Below, piece after piece: positions 18,303 through 27,126 of a stretch of DNA of 64,000 bases (its first letter is position 1; each line of letters begins with the position of its first letter). Below the pieces are notes generated by a model that saw only the letters and a list, made by a program, of their open reading frames with translations, had not been told where the DNA came from and did not search any database. The DNA lies in NCBI RefSeq assembly GCF_004000785.1, contig NZ_BILX01000007.1:97660-161659 (forward strand), written 5' to 3'. This DNA comes from Paenibacillus ehimensis NBRC 15659. GTDB taxonomy: Bacteria > Bacillota > Bacilli > Paenibacillales > NBRC-103111. The position numbers were made by a program, and so were the translations under genes.

Positions 18303-19187
18303 ATGGTAGGCAAAAAAATAACCGTTTCCAAACTAGTGATCGGCCTGCTGCTGACGCTCCTGACGCTGACGATGTTCGTGCCGATTGTAAACTTGTTTGC
18401 CAGAGCGTTATCGCATCCGGACCGCGTTCATCAGCTGAAAGGCTATGATCTGCTGCCTAAGGGGTTCTCGCTGATCAATTTTCAAGTCGTTCTCGGCAAT
18501 CCGATTGTCGGCAAGGCGCTGCTGAATTCGCTGTTTATTACCGTGGTCGGTACGGGCTTGTGCATCTTTTTTACGACGATTGCGGCTTACGTCTTAACGC
18601 GGAAAAACTTGGTCGGCAAAACCCCGATTATGATTTTTCTGATTATCATCATGATTTTCGAGCCGGGGATCGTTCAGGAATATATGGTCATGAAGGATCT
18701 GCATCTGCTCGACAGTCTGTGGTCGATGGTGCTTTATCGGATGATCAACGTGTACTACTTGATTATTATGATGCGTTTCCTGGAAGAAATTCCGGAGTCC
18801 TTGCTGGAGGCGGCCAGAATTGACGGCGCCGGGCACATGACCCTGTTTATCCGGATCGTTATGCCGCTGGCGCGCATACCGCTGCTGACGATCGGGATGT
18901 TCTACGCGATTGCGAAGTGGAACGAGTTTTTCAAATCCAGCATCTTCTTGTCCAGCCGCGAGAACACGGTGCTGCAGGTGCTGCTTAGACAATTCGTTGT
19001 GGAACGGGACACTTCGACGTTGGTCGGCGCAGCGAATCTGCTCCAAAACAACAATATCGCGCAGCTCGATTTCTCTTCGCTGAAAGCGGCTACAATCGTC
19101 ATTGCCATGATTCCGATTCTTATGCTCTATCCTATTATTCTGAAGTATTACACCAGCGGAGTAATGGATGGCGGCGTCAAAGAATAA
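18303..19187 (+). CDS. Carbohydrate ABC importer permease, YtcP type
   Basis: Second permease subunit, 294 residues, six predicted helices, with the contact loop EAARIDGAGHMTLFIRIVMP. It starts 12 bp after the first permease and forms a heterodimer with it. The C-terminal end (PILMLYPIILKYYTSGVMDGGVKE) is typical of YtcP-like proteins that move oligosaccharides or glycosides with lipoprotein receptors of the size found here. Confidence 0.9.
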   Translation: MVGKKITVSKLVIGLLLTLLTLTMFVPIVNLFARALSHPDRVHQLKGYDLLPKGFSLINFQVVLGNPIVGKALLNSLFITVVGTGLCIFFTTIAAYVLTRKNLVGKTPIMIFLIIIMIFEPGIVQEYMVMKDLHLLDSLWSMVLYRMINVYYLIIMMRFLEEIPESLLEAARIDGAGHMTLFIRIVMPLARIPLLTIGMFYAIAKWNEFFKSSIFLSSRENTVLQVLLRQFVVERDTSTLVGAANLLQNNNIAQLDFSSLKAATIVIAMIPILMLYPIILKYYTSGVMDGGVKE

Positions 19188-19217
19188 ACCACACAAGACA
19201 TTGGGGAGGAAATAGAA

Positions 19218-20669
19218 ATGAGAAAAATGTTCACCCTGCTTGCCGCAAGCTTGCTGGTCGTCTCCACCGCGTGCAGCTCCGGCAGTTCGACAGCTCCGGG
19301 CGGTTCGGGCGCGGCGCCGTCGGGCGACCAGCCGGTCACGATTACGATTGTCGACAAGGACCTGCAGCCCGACGATAAATTGCTCAAAGGCATCGAAGAA
19401 GGCATGAAAGCCGAAGGCAAAAACGTGAAGCTGCAGCTCGTTCCCGTGCAGAGCGGCACGTACTCCGAGAAGCTGGGCCTGCTGCTGCAAAGCGGCAACA
19501 TTCCCGATCTGATTTATTTCCAAGGCGGCGACTACCAGTTCGCGGTTACCCAAAACATTCTGGAAGATTTGACGCCGTACATCGAAAAATCGACGCACGT
19601 GAAAGCGTCCATGAACCCGTACAACCAGGAAAGAACGAAGAACTATCCGTATCTGGTATGGCTGTCGCCGACGAGCAGCTCGGTTCCGGTCGTGCGCCAG
19701 GATTGGTTTGACAAGACGGCTTCCGGCAAGGAGCTGCTGGTTAACCCGACCGTGGACAACTACTATAACTTCTTCAAAGAGCTGAAAGAAAAGAACGGCG
19801 CCAAATTCGCCTATACGACAGCCGGTACGCTCGACGAGCTTGATGCGATGTTCGGGCAGGCGTTCGGACTGACCTCCACTTGGCTGAAAGGCGAGGACGG
19901 CAAGTACGTATTCGGCAAAACGACCTCCTTCGAAAAAGACAAGCTGGAGTTTTACGCGAAGCTGTACAAGGACGGCCTGCTCGATCCCGAATTCCTGACC
20001 AAGAAATGGGACACGAAAGAGAAAGCGTTCTACGACGGTCAAGCGGCGATTATCGCCGGAACGCAGGGCAAAGTCATCGACATTTACAACACGAAATCGA
20101 CGTCGCAGAACGGAGCCGCCGCGAAGGTAATGCCTCTGCCGCCGGCAAAAGGGAAAGGGCAAGGCTACATCCCGGTCGACGTAAGCAAGGAGAGCCGCGG
20201 CTTCGCGATTGCCAAAACGGCCAAAAACAAAGAGATGGCGTTCGCCGTTTTGGAGTATTTGGCCAGCCCGAAAGGCCAACTGCTCGATAAGCTCGGCATC
20301 GAAGGCGAGCAATATACCGTCGTCGACAACAAAATCAAGCTGACGGCCAAGTCGGCCGAATGGTACCCGCGGTTCGTCGAGTCGACCGTGAACTTCAAGC
20401 CGGAGTTCGACCCGTCGACGCCTTACCTGTCCGAGCCGGCGGCGAAATCGCTGGAGATGATGTCCAAGCTGTCCAAAAAAGACAACAGCTTCATCATTCC
20501 TGCGGAGCTTGCAGCCAAATGGGACGCCTGCAACGCGCTTTACAAAGAATTTGCGGCCAACGTGGTGACGGGCAAGAAAACGATCGCGGATTTCGACCAG
20601 TTCGTGCAAGCCTGGAACGCCGCAGGCGGCAAGGAAATAACGGATTACGCCAATCAAACGATAAAATAA
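19218..20669 (+). CDS. ABC importer substrate-binding lipoprotein
   Basis: Extracellular, lipid-anchored receptor of 483 residues. The signal peptide ends in the lipobox VVSTAC (Cys19), followed by a Ser/Gly-rich tether. The body is a family 1 extracellular solute-binding protein of the large LplA-like kind that accompanies LplB/YtcP permeases. It delivers the substrate of the operon. The nature of the ligand is not visible in the sequence; the glycohydrolases and ribokinase downstream suggest a glycoside containing ribose or a similar sugar. AGGAGG lies 8 bp before ATG 19218. Confidence 0.9.
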   Translation: MRKMFTLLAASLLVVSTACSSGSSTAPGGSGAAPSGDQPVTITIVDKDLQPDDKLLKGIEEGMKAEGKNVKLQLVPVQSGTYSEKLGLLLQSGNIPDLIYFQGGDYQFAVTQNILEDLTPYIEKSTHVKASMNPYNQERTKNYPYLVWLSPTSSSVPVVRQDWFDKTASGKELLVNPTVDNYYNFFKELKEKNGAKFAYTTAGTLDELDAMFGQAFGLTSTWLKGEDGKYVFGKTTSFEKDKLEFYAKLYKDGLLDPEFLTKKWDTKEKAFYDGQAAIIAGTQGKVIDIYNTKSTSQNGAAAKVMPLPPAKGKGQGYIPVDVSKESRGFAIAKTAKNKEMAFAVLEYLASPKGQLLDKLGIEGEQYTVVDNKIKLTAKSAEWYPRFVESTVNFKPEFDPSTPYLSEPAAKSLEMMSKLSKKDNSFIIPAELAAKWDACNALYKEFAANVVTGKKTIADFDQFVQAWNAAGGKEITDYANQTIK

Positions 20670-20679
20670 ACGGCCGGTC

Positions 20680-20705
20680 AAGTGCGGGGCGGGAGCCACG
20701 CACTT
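20680..20705 (+). promoter_or_regulatory. Intercistronic hairpin after the binding-protein gene
   Basis: Perfect 7-bp arms AAGTGCG / CGCACTT without a T tract, inside the operon just after the receptor gene. Hairpins at this place commonly protect the receptor message so it is made in excess over the membrane subunits; that role is inferred. Confidence 0.5.
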
Positions 20706-20727
20706 CCTGCGGAGGGGAGAGGAACTG

Positions 20728-21885
20728 ATGCTGTCTTTTGCGGATCGGGTGAAGGGTGTCGTCTTCGGGACGGCGTACGGCGATGCGATGGGCGCGGTCG
20801 TGGAGAAAATGACCTATGGTCAAATTAAAGAAAAATACGGCCGCGTCGAAACGACGAAAACGAAGTGGTGGAAGGCGGATTGGCCGGAGACGGCGCGGCT
20901 CGGCCGAATGCGCGGCCAAGGCATCGTGACGGACGATACGCTCATGACGCTGGCGCTGATGAACGTGTACTGCACGGAGCGTCGTCATCTGGACGCCTAC
21001 GATATGGCGAACGAATTTGTGAAGGAAATTGCCTTCCGGCCACGGTATATTCCGGAGTTCGGCAGAGAGGCGCTTATTTTGGACCGGTTGTTTTATCCCG
21101 AGAAGCATATTTTCAACCGGCACGTGCTTGCCAATTGCGAGCCCCGCGAGGGCGGTTACGGCAATATGGTCAACTGCGGAGCGGCCATGTACATCGCTCC
21201 TGTCGGGATCGTGAACGCCTGCAACCCGAAGGGCGCATACGACGAAGCGATTTTGTTCGCCTCCGGCCATCAAATCAGCTACGGGCTGGAAGCGGCGGGC
21301 GTGATGGCCTGCTGCGTCGCTAAGGCGTTCGAGCCGGGCGTCACGGTGCATGATGTGGCGGAGACCGCGGTGCGGTATGCCAAGGATGGCACGAAGCGGG
21401 CCATTTACGCTCTTTGCGAGAAGGCCCTGCTTCTGCAAGCGGATAAAGCGGACCGGGACAAGGTTGTCCATGCTTTACACGAAGTGATGGCAGTCTACTC
21501 TCCGATGCGCGACGACGTCAACCGGAGCATCGATAAAGTCGGCATCCCTTCGAATCATTACACGCCAAGCCGGTTGTTCTCCATCGAGGAGCTGCCGCTG
21601 GCGCTGGCTTACATGGTCCTGCACGACGGCGATTTCCTTGAGGCGGTCAAGGACGGCGTAAGCTCCGGCCGCGATACCGATTCGATCGGCGTCATGATCG
21701 GCGCCATTCTGGGCGCGATGCAGGGCGCTCGGGCGATTCCGGCCGACGAAATCGCGGTGCTGGAAGAGGTCAATAAGCAGGATATCGAAGGGAGCTGCGA
21801 CCGGTTTATCGAAGCAGCCGCGGCGATTATCCAGGAGGATCTGGAATTGAACAGCAAGCGGCAGAAGTTTTTGGAAGTCCGGTAA
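20728..21885 (+). CDS. ADP-ribosylglycohydrolase family protein
   Basis: Cytoplasmic enzyme of 385 residues with the magnesium-binding motifs of the DraG/ARH family: GDAMGAVVE near the N terminus, TDDTLMTLAL (about 70) and GRDTDSIG (about 310). The family cleaves N- or O-glycosidic bonds to ribose, as in ADP-ribosyl groups; relatives in sugar operons may act on other ribosides. Its place after an importer and before a ribokinase favours a catabolic rather than a regulatory role. ATG 20728 follows GGAGGGGAGAGG. Confidence 0.88.
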   Translation: MLSFADRVKGVVFGTAYGDAMGAVVEKMTYGQIKEKYGRVETTKTKWWKADWPETARLGRMRGQGIVTDDTLMTLALMNVYCTERRHLDAYDMANEFVKEIAFRPRYIPEFGREALILDRLFYPEKHIFNRHVLANCEPREGGYGNMVNCGAAMYIAPVGIVNACNPKGAYDEAILFASGHQISYGLEAAGVMACCVAKAFEPGVTVHDVAETAVRYAKDGTKRAIYALCEKALLLQADKADRDKVVHALHEVMAVYSPMRDDVNRSIDKVGIPSNHYTPSRLFSIEELPLALAYMVLHDGDFLEAVKDGVSSGRDTDSIGVMIGAILGAMQGARAIPADEIAVLEEVNKQDIEGSCDRFIEAAAAIIQEDLELNSKRQKFLEVR

Positions 21886-21913
21886 ACATTATTTTAAAGG
21901 CGGTGCACGGAAC

Positions 21914-24019
21914 ATGATTCCTTCGAATTATTTAGAGAAAGTTTACGCAGGGTATTTGGGCATGAATATCGGCATAAGGCTGGGCGCGCCGGTGGAGCCG
22001 ACGATCTGGACTTATGAGCGGATTAAAAACACGTACGGCGAGATAACGGACTACGTAAAGGAATTCAAAAATTTCGCTGCCGATGACGACGCGAACGGCC
22101 CGTATTATTTTCTGCGGGCCTTGTATGACGATGCGGTCGACCGCGATATTACCCCAAACGACGTGGCCCGCGCCTGGCTGAACTACGCCCGCGAAGGCAT
22201 CGGGATGTTCTGGTGGGGCGGCTATGGCGTCAGCACGGAGCATACGGCTTACATCAACCTGAAGAAAGGAATTCCGGCCCCGCAATCCGGCTCGATCGAG
22301 CAGAACGGGCTCATCATCGCCGAGCAGATCGGCGGGCAAATTTTTATCGATACGTGGGGCTTGGTCAATCCGTGCAATCCGAAGAAAGCCGCCGATTTCG
22401 GCGAGGCTGCGGCCCGCGTCTCGCACGATGGCGAGGGGGTGCTGGGGGCGAGATTTTTCTGCGCGGCGATCTCCAAGGCGTTCGAAACATCGGATATCCG
22501 CGAGATTATCGAAGCGGGGCTCGGGCAAATTCCTGCGAATTCGCTCTATGCGCAGGTGGCGAGAGCGGTGCTGGAATTCCATGCGCAGCAGCCGGACGAT
22601 TTCCGGGCATGCCGCGATATGCTCGAAAGAGACTGGGGCTACGACAAATATACCGGCGTCTGTCATATTATTCCAAATGCTGGCGTCTGCGTACTGGCGA
22701 TGATTTACGGCCAGGGCGACTTCAACCGGACGGTGGAAATCGCCACGATGTGCGGCTGGGACACCGACTGCAATGCGGGCAACGTCGGCACTGTGCTCGG
22801 CGTCGCCTGCGGCCTGGAAGGCATTGCGGACAAGTACCGCAAGCCGATCAATGATTCCATCGTGATGTCGGGCATCTCCGGCTACCTGAACATACTGGAT
22901 ATTCCTACGTATGCCAAGGAATTGACGATTCTGGGCTACCGTCTCGCGAAGGAGCCGTGCCCGCAGGAAATCGTCGACAGCTTTACGGAACGCGACGTTT
23001 ATTTTGATTTCGAGCTGCCGGGCTCGACGCACAATATCCGGGTATCCGATCCGTTCTTCTGCCAGGCGCGGCATTCGACGGAGAAAGCTTTCCGGGGAAC
23101 CGGCTCGCTCGAAGTTGTGTTTGACCGCATGACCCGCGGCGAGAAGTCGAAAATCTTTTACAAGCCTTTCTACACCCGCGCCGATTTCAGCGACGAGCGG
23201 TATTCGCCGACGTTTGCGCCGAGAGCGTATTCGGGTCAGAAAGTATCGATGAGCATTTATCTGGATCAATGGGGCGGCAACGAGACGATGGGCATCGCTC
23301 CTTACGTCCGGCTGCATAAAAGCAAGAGAGAGCTCGTCCAAGGCTATATCAAGCTTGTGAACCAAGAGTGGATTGAGGTGGAGTTCGTCATTCCCGATTC
23401 GGAAGGCGAGCTGATCGACGAGGTCGGTATCGTGCTCGAATCGTATTCGACGCGCAAGCCGAAAAGCCTCGGCCGCATCTTTATTGACGAATTCCGGATT
23501 TCCGGCAAAGCCGACTACACGATTGATTTCCATAAACAGTCGGGCGATTTCGGCTGCGTGACGCCTTTTGCCCATAATCACGGCGCCTGGAGCCTGGTGG
23601 ACGGCTCGATGTATCTGATGACCGCCGAGCCTAGCGAAGCGTATACGGGCAACTATTTTGCCACGGATTATACCGTAACTGTGAACATCAACCCGCAAAT
23701 TGGCGATTCGCATCTGGTGGCGGTTCGCGCCCAAGGAGCGATGCGCGGGTATCACGCAGGCTTTGACGGCAAAGATCAAGTCTCCCTCTACCTGAACGAT
23801 TTCGGTTATACTAAACTAACCGGAGCCAGTTACCCCTGGCAGCTTGGTCAGAACTATGAATTCAAGGTGACGGTGCAAGGGCAGGTCATCACGCTGTTCA
23901 TCAACGGGGAGCAAATTCTGCAGCATACGGACGGTACGTTCGGCTACGGCATGTACGGGGTCAGCACCCTCGGCGCGGCGAGGGCCTACTACAGCAATAT
24001 TCGAGTCACGGAGCTCTAG
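21914..24019 (+). CDS. ADP-ribosylglycohydrolase domain fused to lectin-like C-terminal domain
   Basis: Protein of 701 residues. The N-terminal half (about 1-345) is a divergent ADP-ribosylglycohydrolase: GAPVEPTIW, AADDDANG where most members have TDDT, and GWDTDCNAGNVG. The C-terminal half (about 370-700) is beta-rich and ends in a LamG/concanavalin-like unit (FKVTVQGQVITLFINGEQI, GMYGVSTLGAARAYYSNIRV), as in sugar-binding modules of glycoside hydrolases. There is no signal peptide, so the sugar-binding part would act inside the cell. The changed first metal motif keeps its acidic residues and probably still binds metal. It starts 28 bp after the previous gene and likely works on the same substrate with different specificity. 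Confidence 0.85.
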   Translation: MIPSNYLEKVYAGYLGMNIGIRLGAPVEPTIWTYERIKNTYGEITDYVKEFKNFAADDDANGPYYFLRALYDDAVDRDITPNDVARAWLNYAREGIGMFWWGGYGVSTEHTAYINLKKGIPAPQSGSIEQNGLIIAEQIGGQIFIDTWGLVNPCNPKKAADFGEAAARVSHDGEGVLGARFFCAAISKAFETSDIREIIEAGLGQIPANSLYAQVARAVLEFHAQQPDDFRACRDMLERDWGYDKYTGVCHIIPNAGVCVLAMIYGQGDFNRTVEIATMCGWDTDCNAGNVGTVLGVACGLEGIADKYRKPINDSIVMSGISGYLNILDIPTYAKELTILGYRLAKEPCPQEIVDSFTERDVYFDFELPGSTHNIRVSDPFFCQARHSTEKAFRGTGSLEVVFDRMTRGEKSKIFYKPFYTRADFSDERYSPTFAPRAYSGQKVSMSIYLDQWGGNETMGIAPYVRLHKSKRELVQGYIKLVNQEWIEVEFVIPDSEGELIDEVGIVLESYSTRKPKSLGRIFIDEFRISGKADYTIDFHKQSGDFGCVTPFAHNHGAWSLVDGSMYLMTAEPSEAYTGNYFATDYTVTVNINPQIGDSHLVAVRAQGAMRGYHAGFDGKDQVSLYLNDFGYTKLTGASYPWQLGQNYEFKVTVQGQVITLFINGEQILQHTDGTFGYGMYGVSTLGAARAYYSNIRVTEL

Positions 24020-24061
24020 AAGTCCGGTCCGGTGAATTTGTAACGAAGAGGGCGGAATCCG

Positions 24062-24952
24062 ATGAAAATTATGGTTGTCGGCAGTGCAAATATGGATATG
24101 GTTATGCGGACAAGCCGTCTTCCCGAGATCGGGGAGACGATGCGGGGTGACGGATTTTTCCTCGCGCCCGGCGGCAAAGGGGCCAATCAAGCGGTAGCTT
24201 GCGCCAAGATGGGCGCCGAAACGTGGTTTATGGGGAAGGTGGGCGAAGATATTTTCGGCCAGTCCCTGATCGACCGGCTTAGCGGCTTCGGTGTGCGCAC
24301 GGACTTCCTCAAGCGCGAGCAGGGCGTCACGACGGGCGTGGCAGCCATCACCGTATGCAACGGAAATAACAGCATCCTTCTCGACGGCGGCGCCAATAAC
24401 GAAGTCTCTCCCGGTTATATCCAAGGCTACAAGCAAGAGCTGCTTTCGTCCGCGGCTGTGATGCTGCAGCTGGAAATACCCATGGAGACGGTTTACGAGG
24501 TGATTCGTCTGGTGAAAGGCCAAGTGCCGATTTTCCTGAATCCCGCGCCAGCGGTTCCGACCGAGGATGCGATGTTGCAGGGAGTCGATTATTTTACGCC
24601 GAACGAAATCGAATGCCGCCTCTACACGGGTGTCGAGATCCGGAGCACCGACGATGCTTTCGAGGCTTTGAACAAGCTGCGGGACAAAGGGATCCGCTAT
24701 CCGCTCATTACGCTCGGAGAAAAGGGCATCGTGTATTATAACGGAACGGAGAACGTATACAAGGAAGCGCGCAAGGTTCAAGCCGTCGATACGACGGCGG
24801 CCGGGGACACGTTCTCCGGTACGCTGGCCGCGATGATTATCGCCGGCAAAAGCATGGACGAAGCGGTGGATATCGCCCAGCGCGCCTCGTCCATTGCAGT
24901 GACACGCTTGGGAGCGCAGGACGCGATCCCTATGTTGTCGGAAGTTTTATAG
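24062..24952 (+). CDS. rbsK: Ribokinase-like PfkB sugar kinase
   Basis: Cytoplasmic kinase of 296 residues. It has the ribokinase signatures GGKGANQAVACAKMG near residue 38, NPAPAVP, YFTPNEIE, and the catalytic anion-hole motif DTTAAGDTFSGTLAAM with the base Asp in GD. It should phosphorylate the sugar released by the two glycohydrolases, most simply ribose to ribose 5-phosphate. It is the last gene of the operon, followed after 8 bp by a terminator. PfkB specificity is hard to call, so deoxyribose or a sugar acid remain possible. Confidence 0.85.
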   Translation: MKIMVVGSANMDMVMRTSRLPEIGETMRGDGFFLAPGGKGANQAVACAKMGAETWFMGKVGEDIFGQSLIDRLSGFGVRTDFLKREQGVTTGVAAITVCNGNNSILLDGGANNEVSPGYIQGYKQELLSSAAVMLQLEIPMETVYEVIRLVKGQVPIFLNPAPAVPTEDAMLQGVDYFTPNEIECRLYTGVEIRSTDDAFEALNKLRDKGIRYPLITLGEKGIVYYNGTENVYKEARKVQAVDTTAAGDTFSGTLAAMIIAGKSMDEAVDIAQRASSIAVTRLGAQDAIPMLSEVL

Positions 24953-24960
24953 GTTGGTCT

Positions 24961-24992
24961 AAGCACTTGCTTGCCTAAGCAGGTGCTTTTTT
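24961..24992. terminator. Bidirectional terminator between the ribokinase and chemotaxis-receptor genes
   Basis: Arms AAGCACTTGCTT / AAGCAGGTGCTT (one G:T pair) with a four-base loop and six T on the plus strand and an A/T tail on the other. It lies between convergent genes and can serve both. Confidence 0.85.
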
Positions 24993-25002
24993 GCGAACAG
25001 TC

Positions 25003-26700
25003 TTACAGCCGGAAGCGGCGAATGCTCTCGCGAAGCTCTGCTGCAAGCAGCGTAAGCGACTCCGCGCTGCCGGAGATGCGTTCCATCGAAGCGAACTGCT
25101 CGTTCGAAGCTGCGGCGACGCTTTCCGTGCTGTCGCTGGAGGTCTGGGCGATCATCGCCGTGGACGTAACCGAGGCGGTAATCTGCTCCGTGGTCGCCGC
25201 CATTTCTTCCGCCGTGGCGGACACTTCCTGAATATGACCGTTCAATTGCTCGATAGAAGCGGCAATGTCCCGGAAGCTGCGGCCGGAGTCGCTCACCAAA
25301 TGGATGCCTGCCGTAACCTGCTCCGTAACCTCGCGGATCGCTCCGGCCGTATCTTTCGTTTCCCCTTGAATCAAGTGGATGCGCTGGGTAATTTCCTTGG
25401 CGGCCGCTTCGGATTGGGTAGCCAGCTTCTTTACCTCGGCCGCGACGACCGCGAAGCCTTTGCCGCTTTCCCCGGCTCTTGCCGCCTCAATCGAAGCGTT
25501 CAATGCCAGCAAATTCGTTTGGTAAGCGATCTCGGAGATTAATTTCACAATGCCTCCGATTTCGTCGGAACGTTTGCTCAGCCGTTCCATACGTTCCGAG
25601 GTCTGCTTGGTTGTTGTGGAAATGGCGTTCATCTGCTCTTCCGCTTCGTCCATCGACACCGTGCCTTTCACCGCATTGGCGGCTGTCAGCTGGAACTGCT
25701 CCGCCATTTCCGAGGTTGCCTCCGAAATCCGGCCGATCCCTGCGGCCATTTCTTCCATCACGACGGCGGTTTCCTTCGAGGTCGTCAGCTGCGCTTGCGC
25801 TCCTCCGGCTACCTGCCGGGAGGCGTCGGCAATCTGCTGCGCGGCGATCGTCGTTTGACTGGCGTCGGCCGCTAGCGAATCGGCCAGCTGCGCGACCTGC
25901 TGCGAAGCTTCCGAAGAGCGGCTGATCGCCGTATGAAGCTCGCGGACCATGCGATTCAGGGCGTCGGCCAGTTGGCCGGTTTCATCGCGGCTTTTCACGG
26001 AAAGCGGCGGAACGGTCAGGTCGCCGTCCGCGACCCGTACGATACTGCCGGTGACCAGACGCAGCGGGCGGGCAATCAGAAGGAGGAACAGCGTGCTGAT
26101 GCCGATGGCGACCGCCACGCTGATTCCGAGAATGACATACACCCATATTAAGCTATCGCGATATGCTTTTTTTGCTTCCAGTGCGGAGGTTTCAGCCTGC
26201 TTGTGGTTCCATTCGACCAAACTGGTCAAATGCTTCTGCATTTCGTCAAAAATACGGTGGCCGGCATCGATCAGGATCATGGCTTGCTGGGGGTTGCTGC
26301 GGCTGGTGACTAACGTTTTTTGCGTGTTCTTTTTGAATTCGTCCCAACTTTCCTTGAAGGAAGCAAAGTTGCTTCGTTCTTCGTCGGCTGTGATCTGGGA
26401 CTCGTACTGCTGCACCGTCGATTCGACCAAGGCGTAGCTTGCGCCGATTTCATCCTCTAGGGTTTTGCGCGCTTGAGCATCGCTGCTGTCTTTGTGGCGG
26501 AACACCAAATTAAGCACATGCTCCGTCTCGAAATAAATCCGGTTGATTTCTTTCACCTTGGGCATCGAGTTTTCGGTAACTTGCTCTACGCGGTTTTGGA
26601 TAAACATCATACGGTTTAAAGCAAGAACGGCGGTGATGGTAGTAAGGAGCAACATGGTAATAAAACCCAAAGAAAGCTTTCTACTGACAGTCCAGCGCAT
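25003..26700 (-). CDS. Methyl-accepting chemotaxis protein
   Basis: Membrane chemoreceptor of 565 residues. The first helix (about 9-30) is followed by a four-helix-bundle ligand domain (about 35-180, 4HB_MCP type), a second membrane helix (about 190-210), HAMP, and a cytoplasmic signalling coiled coil whose hairpin tip reads [30 protein letters not shown]. It passes signals to CheA/CheW. An upstream in-frame ATG at 26769 exists, but ATG 26700 is chosen because GAGGGGG lies 9 bp before it and the protein then starts at the first membrane helix. It has no functional link to its neighbours that can be seen. Confidence 0.92.
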   Translation of the reverse strand: MRWTVSRKLSLGFITMLLLTTITAVLALNRMMFIQNRVEQVTENSMPKVKEINRIYFETEHVLNLVFRHKDSSDAQARKTLEDEIGASYALVESTVQQYESQITADEERSNFASFKESWDEFKKNTQKTLVTSRSNPQQAMILIDAGHRIFDEMQKHLTSLVEWNHKQAETSALEAKKAYRDSLIWVYVILGISVAVAIGISTLFLLLIARPLRLVTGSIVRVADGDLTVPPLSVKSRDETGQLADALNRMVRELHTAISRSSEASQQVAQLADSLAADASQTTIAAQQIADASRQVAGGAQAQLTTSKETAVVMEEMAAGIGRISEATSEMAEQFQLTAANAVKGTVSMDEAEEQMNAISTTTKQTSERMERLSKRSDEIGGIVKLISEIAYQTNLLALNASIEAARAGESGKGFAVVAAEVKKLATQSEAAAKEITQRIHLIQGETKDTAGAIREVTEQVTAGIHLVSDSGRSFRDIAASIEQLNGHIQEVSATAEEMAATTEQITASVTSTAMIAQTSSDSTESVAAASNEQFASMERISGSAESLTLLAAELRESIRRFRL

Positions 26701-26960
26701 CGAACGAGCCCCCTCGGCTATGCTATTTTTATATTGGATATGGTTTTCAGAATAAAACCAATTCGACAATCCAATGGTAAATTCCTTCTTATTCCAGCCC
26801 GATTCGCAGCCTTAGCGTCGGTTTTTGTATAAAATTTCTATAAATTCTGTACCATCCGGACGAATAGAATCTGCCATCCTGAGGTTAAGGTTGAAATCGA
26901 CGGCCCAAAAGAAGCTCATCTGAAGATGATTCGTTGCTATTTGTCGAACAAAATTATCTA

Positions 26961-26989
26961 TTGCAGATTTTGGCAGAAAATGATATTAT
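26961..26989 (+). promoter_or_regulatory. Sigma-A promoter upstream of the type VII secretion genes
   Basis: TTGCAG (26961-26966), 17-nt spacer, TATTAT (26984-26989), giving a start near 26996. The rest of the 26701-27126 gap shows no coding frame; bases 26770-26960 show nothing recognisable. Confidence 0.6.
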
Positions 26990-27013
26990 ACAACCAATGA
27001 TCGAAGCGGAAGC

Positions 27014-27060
27014 ACCGCCTTATTCATGTGTATTTGACCATGGATAGGGCGGTTTTTTTT
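27014..27060 (+). terminator. Terminator or attenuator in the leader of the essC gene
   Basis: Arms ACCGCCTTATTCATG / CATGGATAGGGCGGT (two G:T pairs) with a 10-base loop and eight T. It begins about 20 nt after the predicted transcription start and ends 67 nt before essC, so it would stop transcripts of about 65 nt unless read-through is allowed. No plus-strand gene lies upstream for it to terminate. Confidence 0.75.
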
Positions 27061-27126
27061 GTGCTCTATGTGGGAAATTTTGTAAATATTTGTCCGATTG
27101 TCTGTTCGAAAGAAGGAGGGTGACCT

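Noticed and set aside
18594..20699. A 701-codon minus-strand frame across the importer genes, and other long antisense frames such as 15612-17147 and 21932-23779
   Set aside because: They are mirror frames of strongly supported GC-rich genes and show no domain, signal or ribosome site.
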